This document shows positions 43,321 to 52,334 of a stretch of DNA of 64,000 bases, in pieces. The notes under the pieces are model-generated. The model was not told the DNA's origin. It worked only from the letters and a program-made list of their open reading frames with translations, and ran no database searches. The stretch lies in assembly GCF_029910655.1 (NCBI RefSeq), contig NZ_CP123897.1, positions 5,259,547 through 5,323,546 on the forward strand, read 5' to 3'. This DNA comes from Methylomonas sp. UP202 (lineage in GTDB: Bacteria > Pseudomonadota > Gammaproteobacteria > Methylococcales > Methylomonadaceae). Both the position numbers and the translations under genes were made by a program. Numbering within the stretch: the stretch's first letter is position 1; the number at the start of each line of letters is the position of its first letter.

Positions 43321-44214
43321 TTAGGGCGCTTTTTTCCAGCCCGCCGCAAGCGCCTGTTCGACGTTATCGAAGCAGCGTTCGCCTTTGCTGAAGTCGATGA
43401 CCACGCTGGCATAGGTCGGATGGCTGGGTTCGAAGTAGAGTTTGCGATGCTTGGCCGAGATATTGCCCTTGACCGGGCAGGCGTTGGCATCGCCGTTGCC
43501 GGCGTTCGTATCGCCGCCGCCGGACTGGCCGCCCGTCTGGCCTCCCGTTTGCTCGCCGGGCCTGGGACAGGCAAACGGGGCGAATTCGCGGTCGTAGCAG
43601 ATGCGCCATTCCTTGGCCTTGCGGTCGAAGTAAACGCTGTCCTCGGGCAGCTGCGGATTGTGTAGCACGAACCAAGCCTTGCCCTGAGCTTCGTTGGTCA
43701 TTTGCCGACTCGGCAGATGCAATGCGTTATGCAGCGCCAGGGCTTTATCGAAATAGGCCTCCGGCGTGCGCAGGTGTTGATCGATCATGCAGGTGCCGTG
43801 GTTCTCGAATTCGTGCTGCAACAACCACACGCTGGGCGTCATGCAGAAATATTTCGCCAGCAGCGCCCGGTCGATTTTGGGCTGATCGCCGCCGCAGGCG
43901 CGCGGGTAGTCATTGGGTTTGACCACGCTGCCTTGCGGCCAGAGTCCGTGCAGGATGTAGCCGAAGTGGGCCTTGCCGCCGCATTGCAGATAGTCTTTTT
44001 GGCCCGGACGGCGTTGCCCGCCCTTCTGGGCACAATAGCTCGGGGCCCAGGAATAAGACAAAACATAGAACTCCGACGGCCGGTCTTGGGTTGGATCGGC
44101 GACCACATTGTAAGACTCGTAAGTATCTTTCGGATCGACGCAGTCGGCATGGGCGAGGACAGCGACCAGCGCCAGGCAAACCGCGGCAAACAATTTGGTT
44201 CGGGACATGGACAC
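43321..44214 (-). CDS. Ribonuclease T2 with a C-terminal zinc-ribbon-like domain
   Basis: In this 297-residue protein a signal peptide (about 1-23, ending in AHA) sends it to the periplasm or outside. Both RNase T2 active-site blocks are present: FGYILHGLWPQG (His near 84) and HEFENHGTC (His near 135), with paired Cys residues. T2 enzymes cut RNA at Np-Np bonds through a 2',3'-cyclic phosphate. A GGQTGGQSGGGD linker (about 213-234) leads to a ~50-residue C-terminal unit, CPVKGNISAKHRKLYFEPSH, ending in RCFDNVEQALAAGWKKAP. That unit resembles the small sunset-type domain often found at nuclease ends. The fusion is uncommon. Confidence 0.9.
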   Translation of the reverse strand: MSMSRTKLFAAVCLALVAVLAHADCVDPKDTYESYNVVADPTQDRPSEFYVLSYSWAPSYCAQKGGQRRPGQKDYLQCGGKAHFGYILHGLWPQGSVVKPNDYPRACGGDQPKIDRALLAKYFCMTPSVWLLQHEFENHGTCMIDQHLRTPEAYFDKALALHNALHLPSRQMTNEAQGKAWFVLHNPQLPEDSVYFDRKAKEWRICYDREFAPFACPRPGEQTGGQTGGQSGGGDTNAGNGDANACPVKGNISAKHRKLYFEPSHPTYASVVIDFSKGERCFDNVEQALAAGWKKAP

Positions 44215-44561
44215 TCCTCAGGGGGCGTTATCAGGGTTAAGCCGGCGCGCACGGGACGACGCGCGCTAGACTGATTATGCCGCGAATACTGTGACAAAAT
44301 GAAGACTTTAAACCACCAATCGACGGATCGGCCCGGCGCGAGCGGTCGGCGTTCTATCCAAATCAAAATCTCGCGGCATACTAGCCGCTGTCAGTTTAGA
44401 CCCCAGGCAAGCCATCGCGGGAAAGTTACCGTTCACTAGCCGGGTTAGACGACGCGAAACGGGCGGTTAGCCTTTAACACCGGCTAGCGTTACACTTCAT
44501 CTCGGCTATAACTATGGCCGCGGAGTGCCTTGGTAGTTTTTTCAGCCGATAGGGGGAGAAC

Positions 44562-45131
44562 ATGAGTAACTCTTTAAAATTTAATTTGGACGACCACATG
44601 CTGGCCGAATTGGTCGCGATCTGGTACGCCAAAATGCGCGACGATTTCCGCATTAACCGTTATTTTTACGACCGGCCAATCGCCGATCAGATCGCGTCGT
44701 TGAAGAACCTGATGCGCGCATTGCTGGCAAACCAGACCGTCGATCCGGCAACCTTGTCCAGGCTGGCGGACGAGGCGTTTACCGCGGCCTTTGCCCGAGG
44801 CAACGCCAAACCGAGTTTAGTCAACAATCGCGATTTCGCGTTTCTGGGCGCGCTGATGAACGGCAATATCGTCGGCGACGACGACGGCACGCCGCGCTTG
44901 ACCTTGCTTTGCCCGGCGCATTCTCACTTTCTGCGTTTACAACCGGTGGACGACGTTTACGACGTGGCTTTGGAGCTACTGCAAGCAACGCTGGAGCAAT
45001 TGAAAATCGCCGATGAGACGGCCGTGCGCCTGATCAATTTCGTCGCGCTGGGCAAAAAGTCGCTGATGGGCAGAGGCGAGCCGATTTTTGACGACGAAGA
45101 ACATTCCAGCCGTTTCAGTACCCATGGCTAA
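44562..45131 (+). CDS. Truncated-globin-like protein
   Basis: In this 189-residue protein the first half has AELVAIWYAKMRDDFRINRYF and DRPIADQIASLKNLMRALL, which line up with the A-E helices of truncated haemoglobins. The second half has CPAHSHFLRLQPVDDVYDVALELLQATLEQLKI with a candidate proximal His (near 122-125) and the usual closing helix FVALGKKSLMG. A ~25-residue insertion separates the halves. If correct it binds haem and O2, NO or CO. I could not confirm key haem-pocket residues, so this is tentative. ATG at 44562 has GGGGAG upstream. Confidence 0.5.
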   Translation: MSNSLKFNLDDHMLAELVAIWYAKMRDDFRINRYFYDRPIADQIASLKNLMRALLANQTVDPATLSRLADEAFTAAFARGNAKPSLVNNRDFAFLGALMNGNIVGDDDGTPRLTLLCPAHSHFLRLQPVDDVYDVALELLQATLEQLKIADETAVRLINFVALGKKSLMGRGEPIFDDEEHSSRFSTHG

Positions 45132-45279
45132 GCTACGCTTTTAATAGTAACGGCGGCGCTACCCTCGGCAAACTTCAGTCTTGAAGATGTTTTAGCCGCG
45201 AACCGCATCTCGATAGCCTGCCGGGTTAAGCCGGTTAGGCGAACGCGGCCCGCGTTTTTATCATCCGCGTTGTACTGGT

Positions 45280-45816
45280 TCACGAAGCGCGTTCCAGCAA
45301 GGCGTTGCGTGCTTCGGTAATCCGAATGAATTGTTCGTGGCTGCCGCCGACATCGGGATGGGTCTTTTGGGCGAGCCGGCGAAACGCGGCTTTAATTTGC
45401 GCGGCCTCCAGCACGCCTTCGAGCGGCAGGTTCAGGGTCTCCCGATGCCGCTGGTCACCGAGCGTACGGTCCTGCCCCGGATAGCGAAAACGGCTCTGAT
45501 TGTGACGGGCCTGGTATTCGAACAATCTTTCTTGAGCCGCGCGGCGCAGCTTTAACGATTCCCGGCGCAACGCCACTTGATCCTCCCGCCATTTTTCCCT
45601 GGACATTACCGTACAGGCTTCGAAGTCTATCCAGCCGTTGGCCTCCAACCGGTCAAGATCAAACGGGCCGACCATGTCGTAGGGTTCCTCCAGCCAAGCG
45701 CTCTTACCCAGCGGACCGGCTTCGACTTGGCCGATGGTCACGGTATCCACGATGCCGAGCGAGCCATTCCAAATCACCCAAAGTTCTTCTTCCTCCGGCC
45801 ACGGATTTTGATGCAT
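45280..45816 (-). CDS. J-domain (DnaJ-like) protein
   Basis: In this 178-residue protein the N-terminal ~80 residues (ELWVIWNGSLGIVDTVTIG, then EEPYDMVGPFDLDRLE) are beta-rich and unassigned. Helices rich in E, R and Q span about 85-115, and the C-terminus is a J domain (about 125-178) with KTHPDVGGSHEQFIR. The HPD motif is required to stimulate DnaK ATPase. The zinc-finger and client domains of full DnaJ are absent, so this is a specialised type III co-chaperone, perhaps targeting DnaK to one partner. ATG at 45816 is used. Confidence 0.8.
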   Translation of the reverse strand: MHQNPWPEEEELWVIWNGSLGIVDTVTIGQVEAGPLGKSAWLEEPYDMVGPFDLDRLEANGWIDFEACTVMSREKWREDQVALRRESLKLRRAAQERLFEYQARHNQSRFRYPGQDRTLGDQRHRETLNLPLEGVLEAAQIKAAFRRLAQKTHPDVGGSHEQFIRITEARNALLERAS

Positions 45817-46436
45817 GGTCTTTACCTGATTGGCGAATTAACAAGAATGTTTCGGTAAAGCTGCAAGATAAATACCAAGCCGATTGACCCTCGCTGGATG
45901 CCCGCCAAACCAGGCTTGACGGCGTTTTAACGCCAATTCGCCGGTTTCGGCATTCCGTACTTAGCCGCCTATCCGGCACCGAAATGCCGACAGACTGTGG
46001 GTTTTGAAACAAGCCGGTTGCCGAGGCAAACGGCTGGAGCGAATTCCTGGCGTCGGCACCGCTTAGCCGGCAGCGCAATCGGCAAATTCGGTCGTGCGTC
46101 AAAGAACTCGCCGCATAAGACTCGGAACCGAGTTTACGGCGCTACTGAATATTCGGCGGATTACCGTTGGTGTCCTCCGCTTTCCCTTAATAATAAATCG
46201 CCAAACGGGAGTCCTTCGAATGGGATTTTAGGATTACGTGCACAGCGGCAAATATACGTCGATTATTTTTACAGTAGTTTTTTTAAGGAAGTTTTCTTTA
46301 GGAAAAATTCTTTATAAAACAGCCGCCTGCAAGTCGGGCATCAACCGGATTTATTATTGCTTGCCAATTGCCGGTGAAATCCAAAATCGGCTTGATCCGC
46401 GAAAAGTTATTCCCACAGTTATTTAAGGAGAAAATC
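45817..46436. other. Intergenic region
   Basis: No convincing gene is seen; candidate frames have no ribosome-binding sites and repeat-like or mixed composition. The last ~60 bases, up to AAGGAG at 46425, form the leader of the VPLPA-CTERM gene. Confidence 0.5.
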
Positions 46437-47228
46437 ATGCGCCACGCTAATTGGTTAATCTTGGCATTATCCATTCCATGTCTGTCAAACACCGCGCTCG
46501 CGGCCTCGGCCTCCGCCGGCGCGTCGCTAGACTGGAGTACGTTTTCGGTTTCCACGATCAGTCTGGGCGCCGGCACGCCGATGCTGACCTGGATAGACAG
46601 CAGTTATTCGGCCAGTACCTCGGCCATCACCTCCGGGCCGGATCTTTCACAAACCGATTTTGTGCCTGACTGGGGGACCGGTTCGCTATCGAGCGCCGGT
46701 GACTCATCGACTCAGGCATGGGCTGAAATCGCCGCGGACGCCATTTCGGCCAACGCCAGCGACGTGAACCCGACCGGCGGCAGCAGCGCGACCGCCTCGG
46801 CGATTCGGCACGGCGAATTCACCGTGTCCGGCAACGGCTTGATTCTGTTTTCGGTGACGTATTCGTTAGCCATCGACTTTTACCCGGATGGCTACTCACC
46901 GAGCTCTAACGCGACCGCCAGCGCCACCTTGGGCGCCGCTAAAGCCACGTCATCCAGCAACAGCAACCATCTTGCCTACGAGCTGCTGTTCCCGTCGTCC
47001 CCCTCCAGCGGCTTCGCGCATTCCGAACGGAAAACCGGTACGCTCTACCTGCCGGTCGTGGTTGCCGACGGCGAGACCTACAGTTTTTACGCTCAAGCGA
47101 CTAGCAGCGCGGCAATCAGCGGTTCGACCGACGTCCCCAGCGTGCCTTTGCCCGCCGCGGTATGGCCCTTTGTTTCCGGCTTGATCGGCCTGGCCGGTGC
47201 TTCGCTAAGCCGACGTCGCATCGCGTAA
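46437..47228 (+). CDS. Secreted protein with VPLPA-CTERM sorting tail
   Basis: This 263-residue protein starts at ATG 46437 with AAGGAG 7 bases upstream. The signal peptide is about residues 1-22 (LILALSIPCLSNTALA), the central domain is rich in Ser, Ala and Thr with repeated SATASA-like strands, and the C-terminal sorting tail is VPLPAAVWPFVSGLIGLAGA followed by SLSRRR. VPLPA is the family-defining motif. The tail is expected to be recognised by an exosortase-type enzyme that anchors the protein or releases it into an exopolysaccharide matrix. No exosortase gene is in the window. Confidence 0.88.
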   Translation: MRHANWLILALSIPCLSNTALAASASAGASLDWSTFSVSTISLGAGTPMLTWIDSSYSASTSAITSGPDLSQTDFVPDWGTGSLSSAGDSSTQAWAEIAADAISANASDVNPTGGSSATASAIRHGEFTVSGNGLILFSVTYSLAIDFYPDGYSPSSNATASATLGAAKATSSSNSNHLAYELLFPSSPSSGFAHSERKTGTLYLPVVVADGETYSFYAQATSSAAISGSTDVPSVPLPAAVWPFVSGLIGLAGASLSRRRIA

Positions 47229-47470
47229 ATCGATTGGATTACCGGAGCGCCTAGCCCGTGTCGTTGGATGCTACGATCCCGGCGAGCCGGGTTATTCCGC
47301 CCCTGCCTTGGAAGTCCACCTGTACAACATGGATCGAAGAGGCTGAATGGAATATCCCAACGCCATCGTAAGCTTTACGTGTGGATAGCCATCGAACGGT
47401 GCCGGACTGCTCCGGCACTACTTGAAAACCGACGCTGTTGATTGGCGGGCTACCTTGATGCCGACCGCGC
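47229..47470. other. Intergenic region
   Basis: This is convergent space between the VPLPA-CTERM gene and the VOC gene. It holds the possible terminators of both; no gene is seen. Confidence 0.45.
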
Positions 47471-47872
47471 TTACCCACAATGCGTCGGCAAATAGCTGAT
47501 AATGCCGAACACCGCGCCTTGCGGGTCTTGCAACATACTGAAGCGGCCCAGCTTGGGAATATCCTGCGGCGGCACGCACACGCTGGCACCCAGTGCGGTA
47601 GCCCGCGCCACGGTGGCGTCGACATCGTTCACGGTGATGTAACTCCCCCAATGCGGCGGCATGCCGGCCGCTCCGGGCGGAATGGCCATCATCCCGGCCA
47701 CCGGTTCGCCGTCGAGCTTGGCAACCGAATAATCGACGCCGGGCGGTGCGTTCGGCGCCGGCTCCAGCGTCCAGTCGAACAAGTTGGCATAAAAGTCTTT
47801 CGCGGCTTGCGGATCGGTGGTTAACAATTCGCACCAGCTAAATGTGCCGTGACGTAACGTGGGATTGCTCAT
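47471..47872 (-). CDS. VOC-family (glyoxalase-like) protein 1
   Basis: This 133-residue protein contains two beta-alpha-beta-beta-beta motifs (HGTFSWCELLTTDPQAAKDFY and DVDATVARATALGASVCVPP), the vicinal-oxygen-chelate layout. Such proteins bind a metal and act in glyoxalase, dioxygenase or resistance reactions. The metal His/Glu set is incomplete, so the reaction is unknown. ATG at 47872 is used. It is one of four small genes (VOC, SRPBCC, VOC, VOC) in a row on this strand, separated by gaps of 7-97 bases. Confidence 0.8.
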   Translation of the reverse strand: MSNPTLRHGTFSWCELLTTDPQAAKDFYANLFDWTLEPAPNAPPGVDYSVAKLDGEPVAGMMAIPPGAAGMPPHWGSYITVNDVDATVARATALGASVCVPPQDIPKLGRFSMLQDPQGAVFGIISYLPTHCG

Positions 47873-47969
47873 ATTGGATTCCTGGATGATGTTTGAAAAA
47901 AGGAGGCTGAATCTGCCTGAGCCGGAAACATTCGGCACTGATAAATTCTAGCGGCAAAACTAACCCGCA

Positions 47970-48470
47970 TCAGCAACTTTTCATGTAAGCCACCAATTGT
48001 TCGAAGGCCTTGCCCCAACCGTCCTCGAAACCCATCGCGGCGTGCTGATCGCGGCCGGCGACATCGGCGTGCAACACCGTGGCTTTGTAGAGCGTGCCTT
48101 GCGGGTGATCGCTGAGCTCGATAATGCCGGTCATCGCAAAGTCGCCGCAGGCCGCAGGCTCATCCCCGGCGCTGAACCGTTTCGGCCGAAAGCCGGGCAA
48201 CAACGCATTGGTCCAAACCAAGCGGCGGTTTTCGACGATGTCCAAATAAGTACCGAGATGCGGAAATTCCTCGCCCTCCGGCGAGCGCATCGTGGTCCGA
48301 AACGCGCCGCCGGGCTTTAAATCGATTTCGCAGGCCACGGTTTTCCACGGCAGCGGGCAAAACCAGGGCAGCACATGCGCGGGCACGGTCCACGCTTGCC
48401 AGATTTTGTCCTTAGGAAGGTCGGTGATGCGTTCGAATGTCAGGTCGAGTCGCGGATCTAAATCGGTCAT
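47970..48470 (-). CDS. SRPBCC/AHSA1-like ligand-binding protein
   Basis: In this 166-residue protein LTFERITDLPKDKIWQAWTVP starts the fold, followed by LPWFCPLPWKTVACEIDLKPGGAFR and a C-terminal MGFEDGWGKAFEQLVAYMK helix. This is the hot-dog-like SRPBCC (START/AHSA1) family, which binds hydrophobic ligands. It probably binds a small molecule handled by the neighbouring VOC proteins. ATG at 48470 has GGGAGA about 10 bases upstream. Confidence 0.82.
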   Translation of the reverse strand: MTDLDPRLDLTFERITDLPKDKIWQAWTVPAHVLPWFCPLPWKTVACEIDLKPGGAFRTTMRSPEGEEFPHLGTYLDIVENRRLVWTNALLPGFRPKRFSAGDEPAACGDFAMTGIIELSDHPQGTLYKATVLHADVAGRDQHAAMGFEDGWGKAFEQLVAYMKSC

Positions 48471-48556
48471 CGGGTTTCTCCCATTAAAAATATTAAAAAG
48501 CGAGGCACGCCGGCCGAACTGGGCTGGCGGTCCCTCAGTCACGGATCTCCGACGCT

Positions 48557-49030
48557 TCAAGCATCCGCGGCGGCGCGCTCCAGCGTGGCGATGTCGATTT
48601 TGCTCATCCGCAGCATGGCCTGCATGACTCTGGCGGCTTTGCCCGGGTCGGGGTCGCTAAGCAAGCGGCCGAGCGCGGTTGGCGCAATTTGCCAAGGTAC
48701 GCCGAACCGGTCGGTCAACCAACCGCATTGGCCGGGCTGACCTTCCGCCGACAGTTTTTCCCAGTAGTCATCGACTTCCTGTTGGGATTCGCAGTTAATG
48801 ACGAAGGAGATCGCCTGATTGAACGAGAACATCGGCCCGCCGTTCAACGCGACGAAAGCCAGACCGTTCAGCTCGAAGCTGGCGGTCATCAGCGTACCTT
48901 CCGGCAACGGCGCCCCGGCGGGGTAGCGGTTGACATTCAGCACCCTGGCCTCTGCAAACACGGACAAGTAGAAATTCATCGCCTGTTCGGCTTGATCGTC
49001 GAACCATAAAAACGGTGTGATCGTAGCCAT
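48557..49030 (-). CDS. VOC-family protein 2 (PhnB-like)
   Basis: This 157-residue protein with FLWFDDQAEQAMNFYLSVFA and MFSFNQAISFVINCESQQEVDDYWE fits the PhnB/3-demethylubiquinone-like VOC proteins, which often act on quinone-like or aromatic substrates or remain cryptic. ATG at 49030 starts just before the domain. Its start lies 7 bases after the stop of the 49038-49520 gene on the same strand. Confidence 0.82.
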   Translation of the reverse strand: MATITPFLWFDDQAEQAMNFYLSVFAEARVLNVNRYPAGAPLPEGTLMTASFELNGLAFVALNGGPMFSFNQAISFVINCESQQEVDDYWEKLSAEGQPGQCGWLTDRFGVPWQIAPTALGRLLSDPDPGKAARVMQAMLRMSKIDIATLERAAADA

Positions 49031-49037
49031 CGTCGTT

Positions 49038-49520
49038 TCACTCACAATCGCCGTGGCCGGCGAACATCGCGTCCATGCGCGACTGGAATTCGCTAGCCTC
49101 GACGTCTTCGACGTGGGTCGCCAACATCCACTGATGGCCAAACGGATCGATCAGCACGCCCATCCGGTCGCCCCAGAACTGATCGGCCGGCGGCATGGCC
49201 GGGACGGCGCCGGCCGCGACGGCCTGGGCGAAGCTGGCATCGACATCGTCAACGTACAAATGCAGCTTGACCGCCGTACCGCCCAATTTCGTCGGCGACG
49301 CCGAACCGGCGTTCGGATATTCGTCGGAAATCATGAAATGCGAGACGCCGATCGTGAACTCGGCATGGCCGATTTTGCCGCCCGGCATCGTCAGCCGCAT
49401 GAATTCCAGCGCGCCGAAGGCTTGTTGGTAAAACGTCAACGCCGCCGCGGCGTCTTCGACGGTCAGATAGGGCGTGACGCTTTGGTAACCGTCGGGAATG
49501 GGGTTGACTGGCTTGCTCAT
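49038..49520 (-). CDS. VOC-family protein 3 (PhnB/glyoxalase-like)
   Basis: This 160-residue protein has two VOC modules: VTPYLTVEDAAAALTFYQQA and LHLYVDDVDASFAQAVAAGA. Metal-like residues include H in KIGHAEFTIGVSHFMISDE. It resembles PhnB-like proteins of unknown substrate. ATG at 49520 is chosen because AGGAG lies just upstream in ACCAGGAGTCATACG; an upstream extension has no such site. It heads the VOC/VOC/SRPBCC/VOC gene row. Confidence 0.82.
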   Translation of the reverse strand: MSKPVNPIPDGYQSVTPYLTVEDAAAALTFYQQAFGALEFMRLTMPGGKIGHAEFTIGVSHFMISDEYPNAGSASPTKLGGTAVKLHLYVDDVDASFAQAVAAGAVPAMPPADQFWGDRMGVLIDPFGHQWMLATHVEDVEASEFQSRMDAMFAGHGDCE

Positions 49521-49746
49521 CGTATGACTCCTGGTTGGGATAAAAGGGTTTGCGTTGACTAGTCGAACCCGCTTGACGGAAATCGACAACACCCGGAAAA
49601 AATTTGCGAACGGCTCGTGTCCGACCTGTAAGCCAGGCTGGCGCTCCAAGGCTTGACAAGTCGGTGGGTTGCGGCCACTTTTCGATATCGAGATGCACTT
49701 TACGCCATACTCTAACGCGACTGCTATCTCGCCCGGTAATTTAACG

Positions 49747-50574
49747 ATGGAAACCCTAATGACGGTGACGCGCTTGTTGGAAAGTTATTACGCCTACGGA
49801 CTCAGCGACCCCGGTCTGGCGCGGGCGGCGAACGAGGATGCGATCTCGATAAATGCCGCCGCCGGCTTGTGCTTGCTGGCCGACGGCATGGGCGGGCACG
49901 GTCAGGGCGATGTCGCCAGCCGGCAAGTGATCGCCAGCGTCAACGATTTGATCGGCCGCTATTTGCCGGCCGCCGCCGAGCCATTCGCGCCGAGCTGGTT
50001 CGAACGTTGGTTCAAGCGCCGCGACGGAGCGGATCGGGATAGCCTGGAACGGCAACTGGATTTGCTGGCGGACATAATTAGGGAAGCCAATCGGACCTTA
50101 TATCGCGACAATCAGGCCCGAGGCGCGGCGGAGGGCTGCGGGATAGGCACCACTCTGGTCGGTTGCCGGTTGGCGCGCGGGTCGGCGAAAATGCAGGTTT
50201 TTCACGTCGGCGATAGCCGCTTGTATCGGCTGCGCGGCAACGCGTTGCAAGCATTGACCAAGGACCACTCGCTGTACCGGCAGTGGCAGGACACCGGCCG
50301 GACCGGCGAGGCGCCGCCCGCCAACCGACTTTATCAGGCCATCGGCCCCAAGCCGGCGATAGTCCCGGATGTGCAACTGGTGGAGTTTGCCGCCGGCGAC
50401 AGCTTCCTGCTGTGTTCCGACGGTCTGACCGGCATGCTGGAGGACGGCGAAATCGCGGACCTATTGGGCGGATTAACCCCCGACAATCTGCCGGCCAAGG
50501 CCGGTGCGTTGATCGATGCCGCCAACGCCAACGGCGGAACCGACAACATCTCAGTAATTTTGCTGTGCCAATGA
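49747..50574 (+). CDS. PP2C-type serine/threonine phosphatase
   Basis: In this 275-residue protein the PP2C motif order is intact: ARAANEDAI, LLADGMGGHGQGDVASRQV (metal site near 46-50), GTTLVGCRL, HVGDSRLYRLR, LCSDGLTGML and TDNISVILL at the end. It is a Mn/Mg-dependent phospho-Ser/Thr phosphatase. No kinase is in the window. It ends 7 bases from the convergent FHA gene, so the two may work in one phospho-signalling unit. ATG at 49747 is used; ATG 49759 is an alternative. Confidence 0.9.
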   Translation: METLMTVTRLLESYYAYGLSDPGLARAANEDAISINAAAGLCLLADGMGGHGQGDVASRQVIASVNDLIGRYLPAAAEPFAPSWFERWFKRRDGADRDSLERQLDLLADIIREANRTLYRDNQARGAAEGCGIGTTLVGCRLARGSAKMQVFHVGDSRLYRLRGNALQALTKDHSLYRQWQDTGRTGEAPPANRLYQAIGPKPAIVPDVQLVEFAAGDSFLLCSDGLTGMLEDGEIADLLGGLTPDNLPAKAGALIDAANANGGTDNISVILLCQ

Positions 50575-50581
50575 GCCTGCG

Positions 50582-51265
50582 TCACTGCTCGACGAACTTC
50601 AACAACACCTGTTTGATCACGATATTGTCGTCGTTGCTCAAGCGGACCTGATGTCCGACTTCCCGACCATTTAAACGGATATGCTTTTTAACGACCGGCG
50701 TCAGATAATAATGGTCGCCGAGGCGGATGATTTCGGCGATCAGCTTGGGCGTAAACCAGCCGCCCACCCGGACATGGCATTGCGTCCCCTTGCCGATCGA
50801 ATAGTAATCCCGGTTTAACAGCAGCTTATTGATGTTGCGGGCCTCGCCGCGCATCAGCAACGCGTAATCGCCGGTTCTCGGCGCATTGCCAGCCGCGCCG
50901 GCCGCGGGATTCACCAGCAAGGTTCGGTCGAAATCGTCGGCTTGCATCTGGCCAATACCGCTGTTGGCGGCGTTGGGTTGAGCCACGAATTTTAATTCGT
51001 GCTTGCCCAAGGTGATGACGTCGCCGAATTGAAGTCGTTGCCGGCCTTCGATCTTTTTTCCGTTCAAATAAGTGCCGTTGGTGCTGTTCATATCCTCCAA
51101 CCACCAGGCGTCGCCTTGTTTGGAGATCGCGGCATGCACCAGCGAAACGCCCTTATTGCCAATCGAAACGTGGTTATAGCTGGCCCGGCCGATGCTGCAA
51201 GCCTGATCGCCGATTTCGACCACGTTTTGCAGCGAGCTGTTAAAGTAAATCTCGACAAAACTCAT
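50582..51265 (-). CDS. FHA-domain protein (two FHA-like domains)
   Basis: This 227-residue protein has a first FHA domain (about 18-85) with SIGRASYNHVSI, HAAISKQGDAWWLEDMNSTN and GTYLNGKKI, which are the phosphothreonine-binding residues. A second, degenerate FHA-like domain (about 140-225) has YSIGKGTQCHVRVGGW and HIRLNGREVGHQVRLSNDDN. The adjacent PP2C gene suggests it senses a phosphoprotein dephosphorylated by that enzyme. ATG at 51265 is used. Confidence 0.85.
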   Translation of the reverse strand: MSFVEIYFNSSLQNVVEIGDQACSIGRASYNHVSIGNKGVSLVHAAISKQGDAWWLEDMNSTNGTYLNGKKIEGRQRLQFGDVITLGKHELKFVAQPNAANSGIGQMQADDFDRTLLVNPAAGAAGNAPRTGDYALLMRGEARNINKLLLNRDYYSIGKGTQCHVRVGGWFTPKLIAEIIRLGDHYYLTPVVKKHIRLNGREVGHQVRLSNDDNIVIKQVLLKFVEQ

Positions 51266-51394
51266 GCCTTCGACTCCTCGGATTGAATGACGCAAACGTC
51301 ACAAGTATTGGCCGGAGTCGCGGAAAAGTCAGTTTTTATTTGTATTGCCTAATGCTTTGTTTCTGGCGAGCAGACACTATTGATGCATGGCCCC

Positions 51395-51940
51395 CTAATT
51401 CAGCTTCTCCAGCAAGGCGGGCTTGATTTGATCCAGCCAATCCAAAATCCGGCTCTTGGTCATTTCCGGCTGGGTATGGTGGTCCAACACCAGCCCGACA
51501 AATTTACCGTTGACCACGGAATTGGAATGGGTGAATTGATAACCCTCCGTGCTCCAGGCGCCAACGACTTCGGCGCCGTAGCCCGCGACGTAGTGATACA
51601 AATGAATCAGGGAACCGGCAAAGCGGGCGTAGTATTTTTGCTGATTGCCCAGGCCGAATAGCGCGACACGCTTGCCGGACAGATCGACCTCATCCAAACG
51701 GTATAAAAACTCTTCCCAGTTGCCTTCCTCGCTGCCGGTGGTCCGGCCGGGGATTTCGCCGACGCCATAACTCGGCATGCCTAAGATCAAGGCCTTATAG
51801 CCGAGCAATTGCCCGACCGTTGCCCGATTAACGTTGACCGGCTCGCTGGCAATCTCATCGCCCAGCACTCGGTACATCACTTGCGCCATCATCTCCGTCA
51901 TGCCTTTTTCGGTCCCGTAGAAAATTCCAATCTTGTTCAT
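51395..51940 (-). CDS. Flavodoxin
   Basis: This 181-residue electron carrier of the long-chain flavodoxin type has the FMN phosphate loop GIFYGTEKGMTEMMA (about 6-18), the isoalloxazine segments MPSYGVGEIPGRTTGSEEGNWE, and FGLGNQQKYYARFAGSL. It carries single electrons, for example to nitrogenase (NifF-like) or to methionine synthase and biotin pathways. Which of these it serves cannot be decided here. ATG at 51940 is used; an earlier TTG has no better site. Confidence 0.88.
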   Translation of the reverse strand: MNKIGIFYGTEKGMTEMMAQVMYRVLGDEIASEPVNVNRATVGQLLGYKALILGMPSYGVGEIPGRTTGSEEGNWEEFLYRLDEVDLSGKRVALFGLGNQQKYYARFAGSLIHLYHYVAGYGAEVVGAWSTEGYQFTHSNSVVNGKFVGLVLDHHTQPEMTKSRILDWLDQIKPALLEKLN

Positions 51941-51946
51941 CTTCAA

Positions 51947-52334
51947 ACCCCAATTAGCTGTCTACGTTCAGCAAAGCAAAATTTAAACCAGCCTCGGTCT
52001 TGGAAGGCTAGTCGCGCCCGCCGGAGACGTTTAAGCCCGGAGATCTTTTAGAATCAAGCGATTGGCGGAGCCGGCGGCCGCTATATCTAAAGCGTCGATT
52101 TCCGCTAAGCAAGTGCTTCATGAGGCGATTGCTGGTCATTTTGACAACAATCGATCCGACAGCGGGCTCCGTTTGCGACAAACTTTCGAGAAATAACCGC
52201 ATTCAAAGACTCGGAAGCAGAGGAACCATAGGAAAATCTAGTGTTCATCGTGTTCCGTCCGGCGGTAAACTATCCGCCCACGATACCGAGCTCCGGCGTT
52301 CAGAGTATCCCCGGAGCAAGCCGCGCATGCCGCC
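51947..52334. other. Intergenic region with the divergent promoters of the flavodoxin and AraC genes
   Basis: No gene is seen. It contains the probable promoters of both genes, including candidate AraC-binding sites that I could not define. Confidence 0.5.

Noticed and set aside
45997-46317. Plus-strand frame before the VPLPA-CTERM gene
   Set aside because: Composition resembles intergenic DNA, with no recognisable motifs or start signal.
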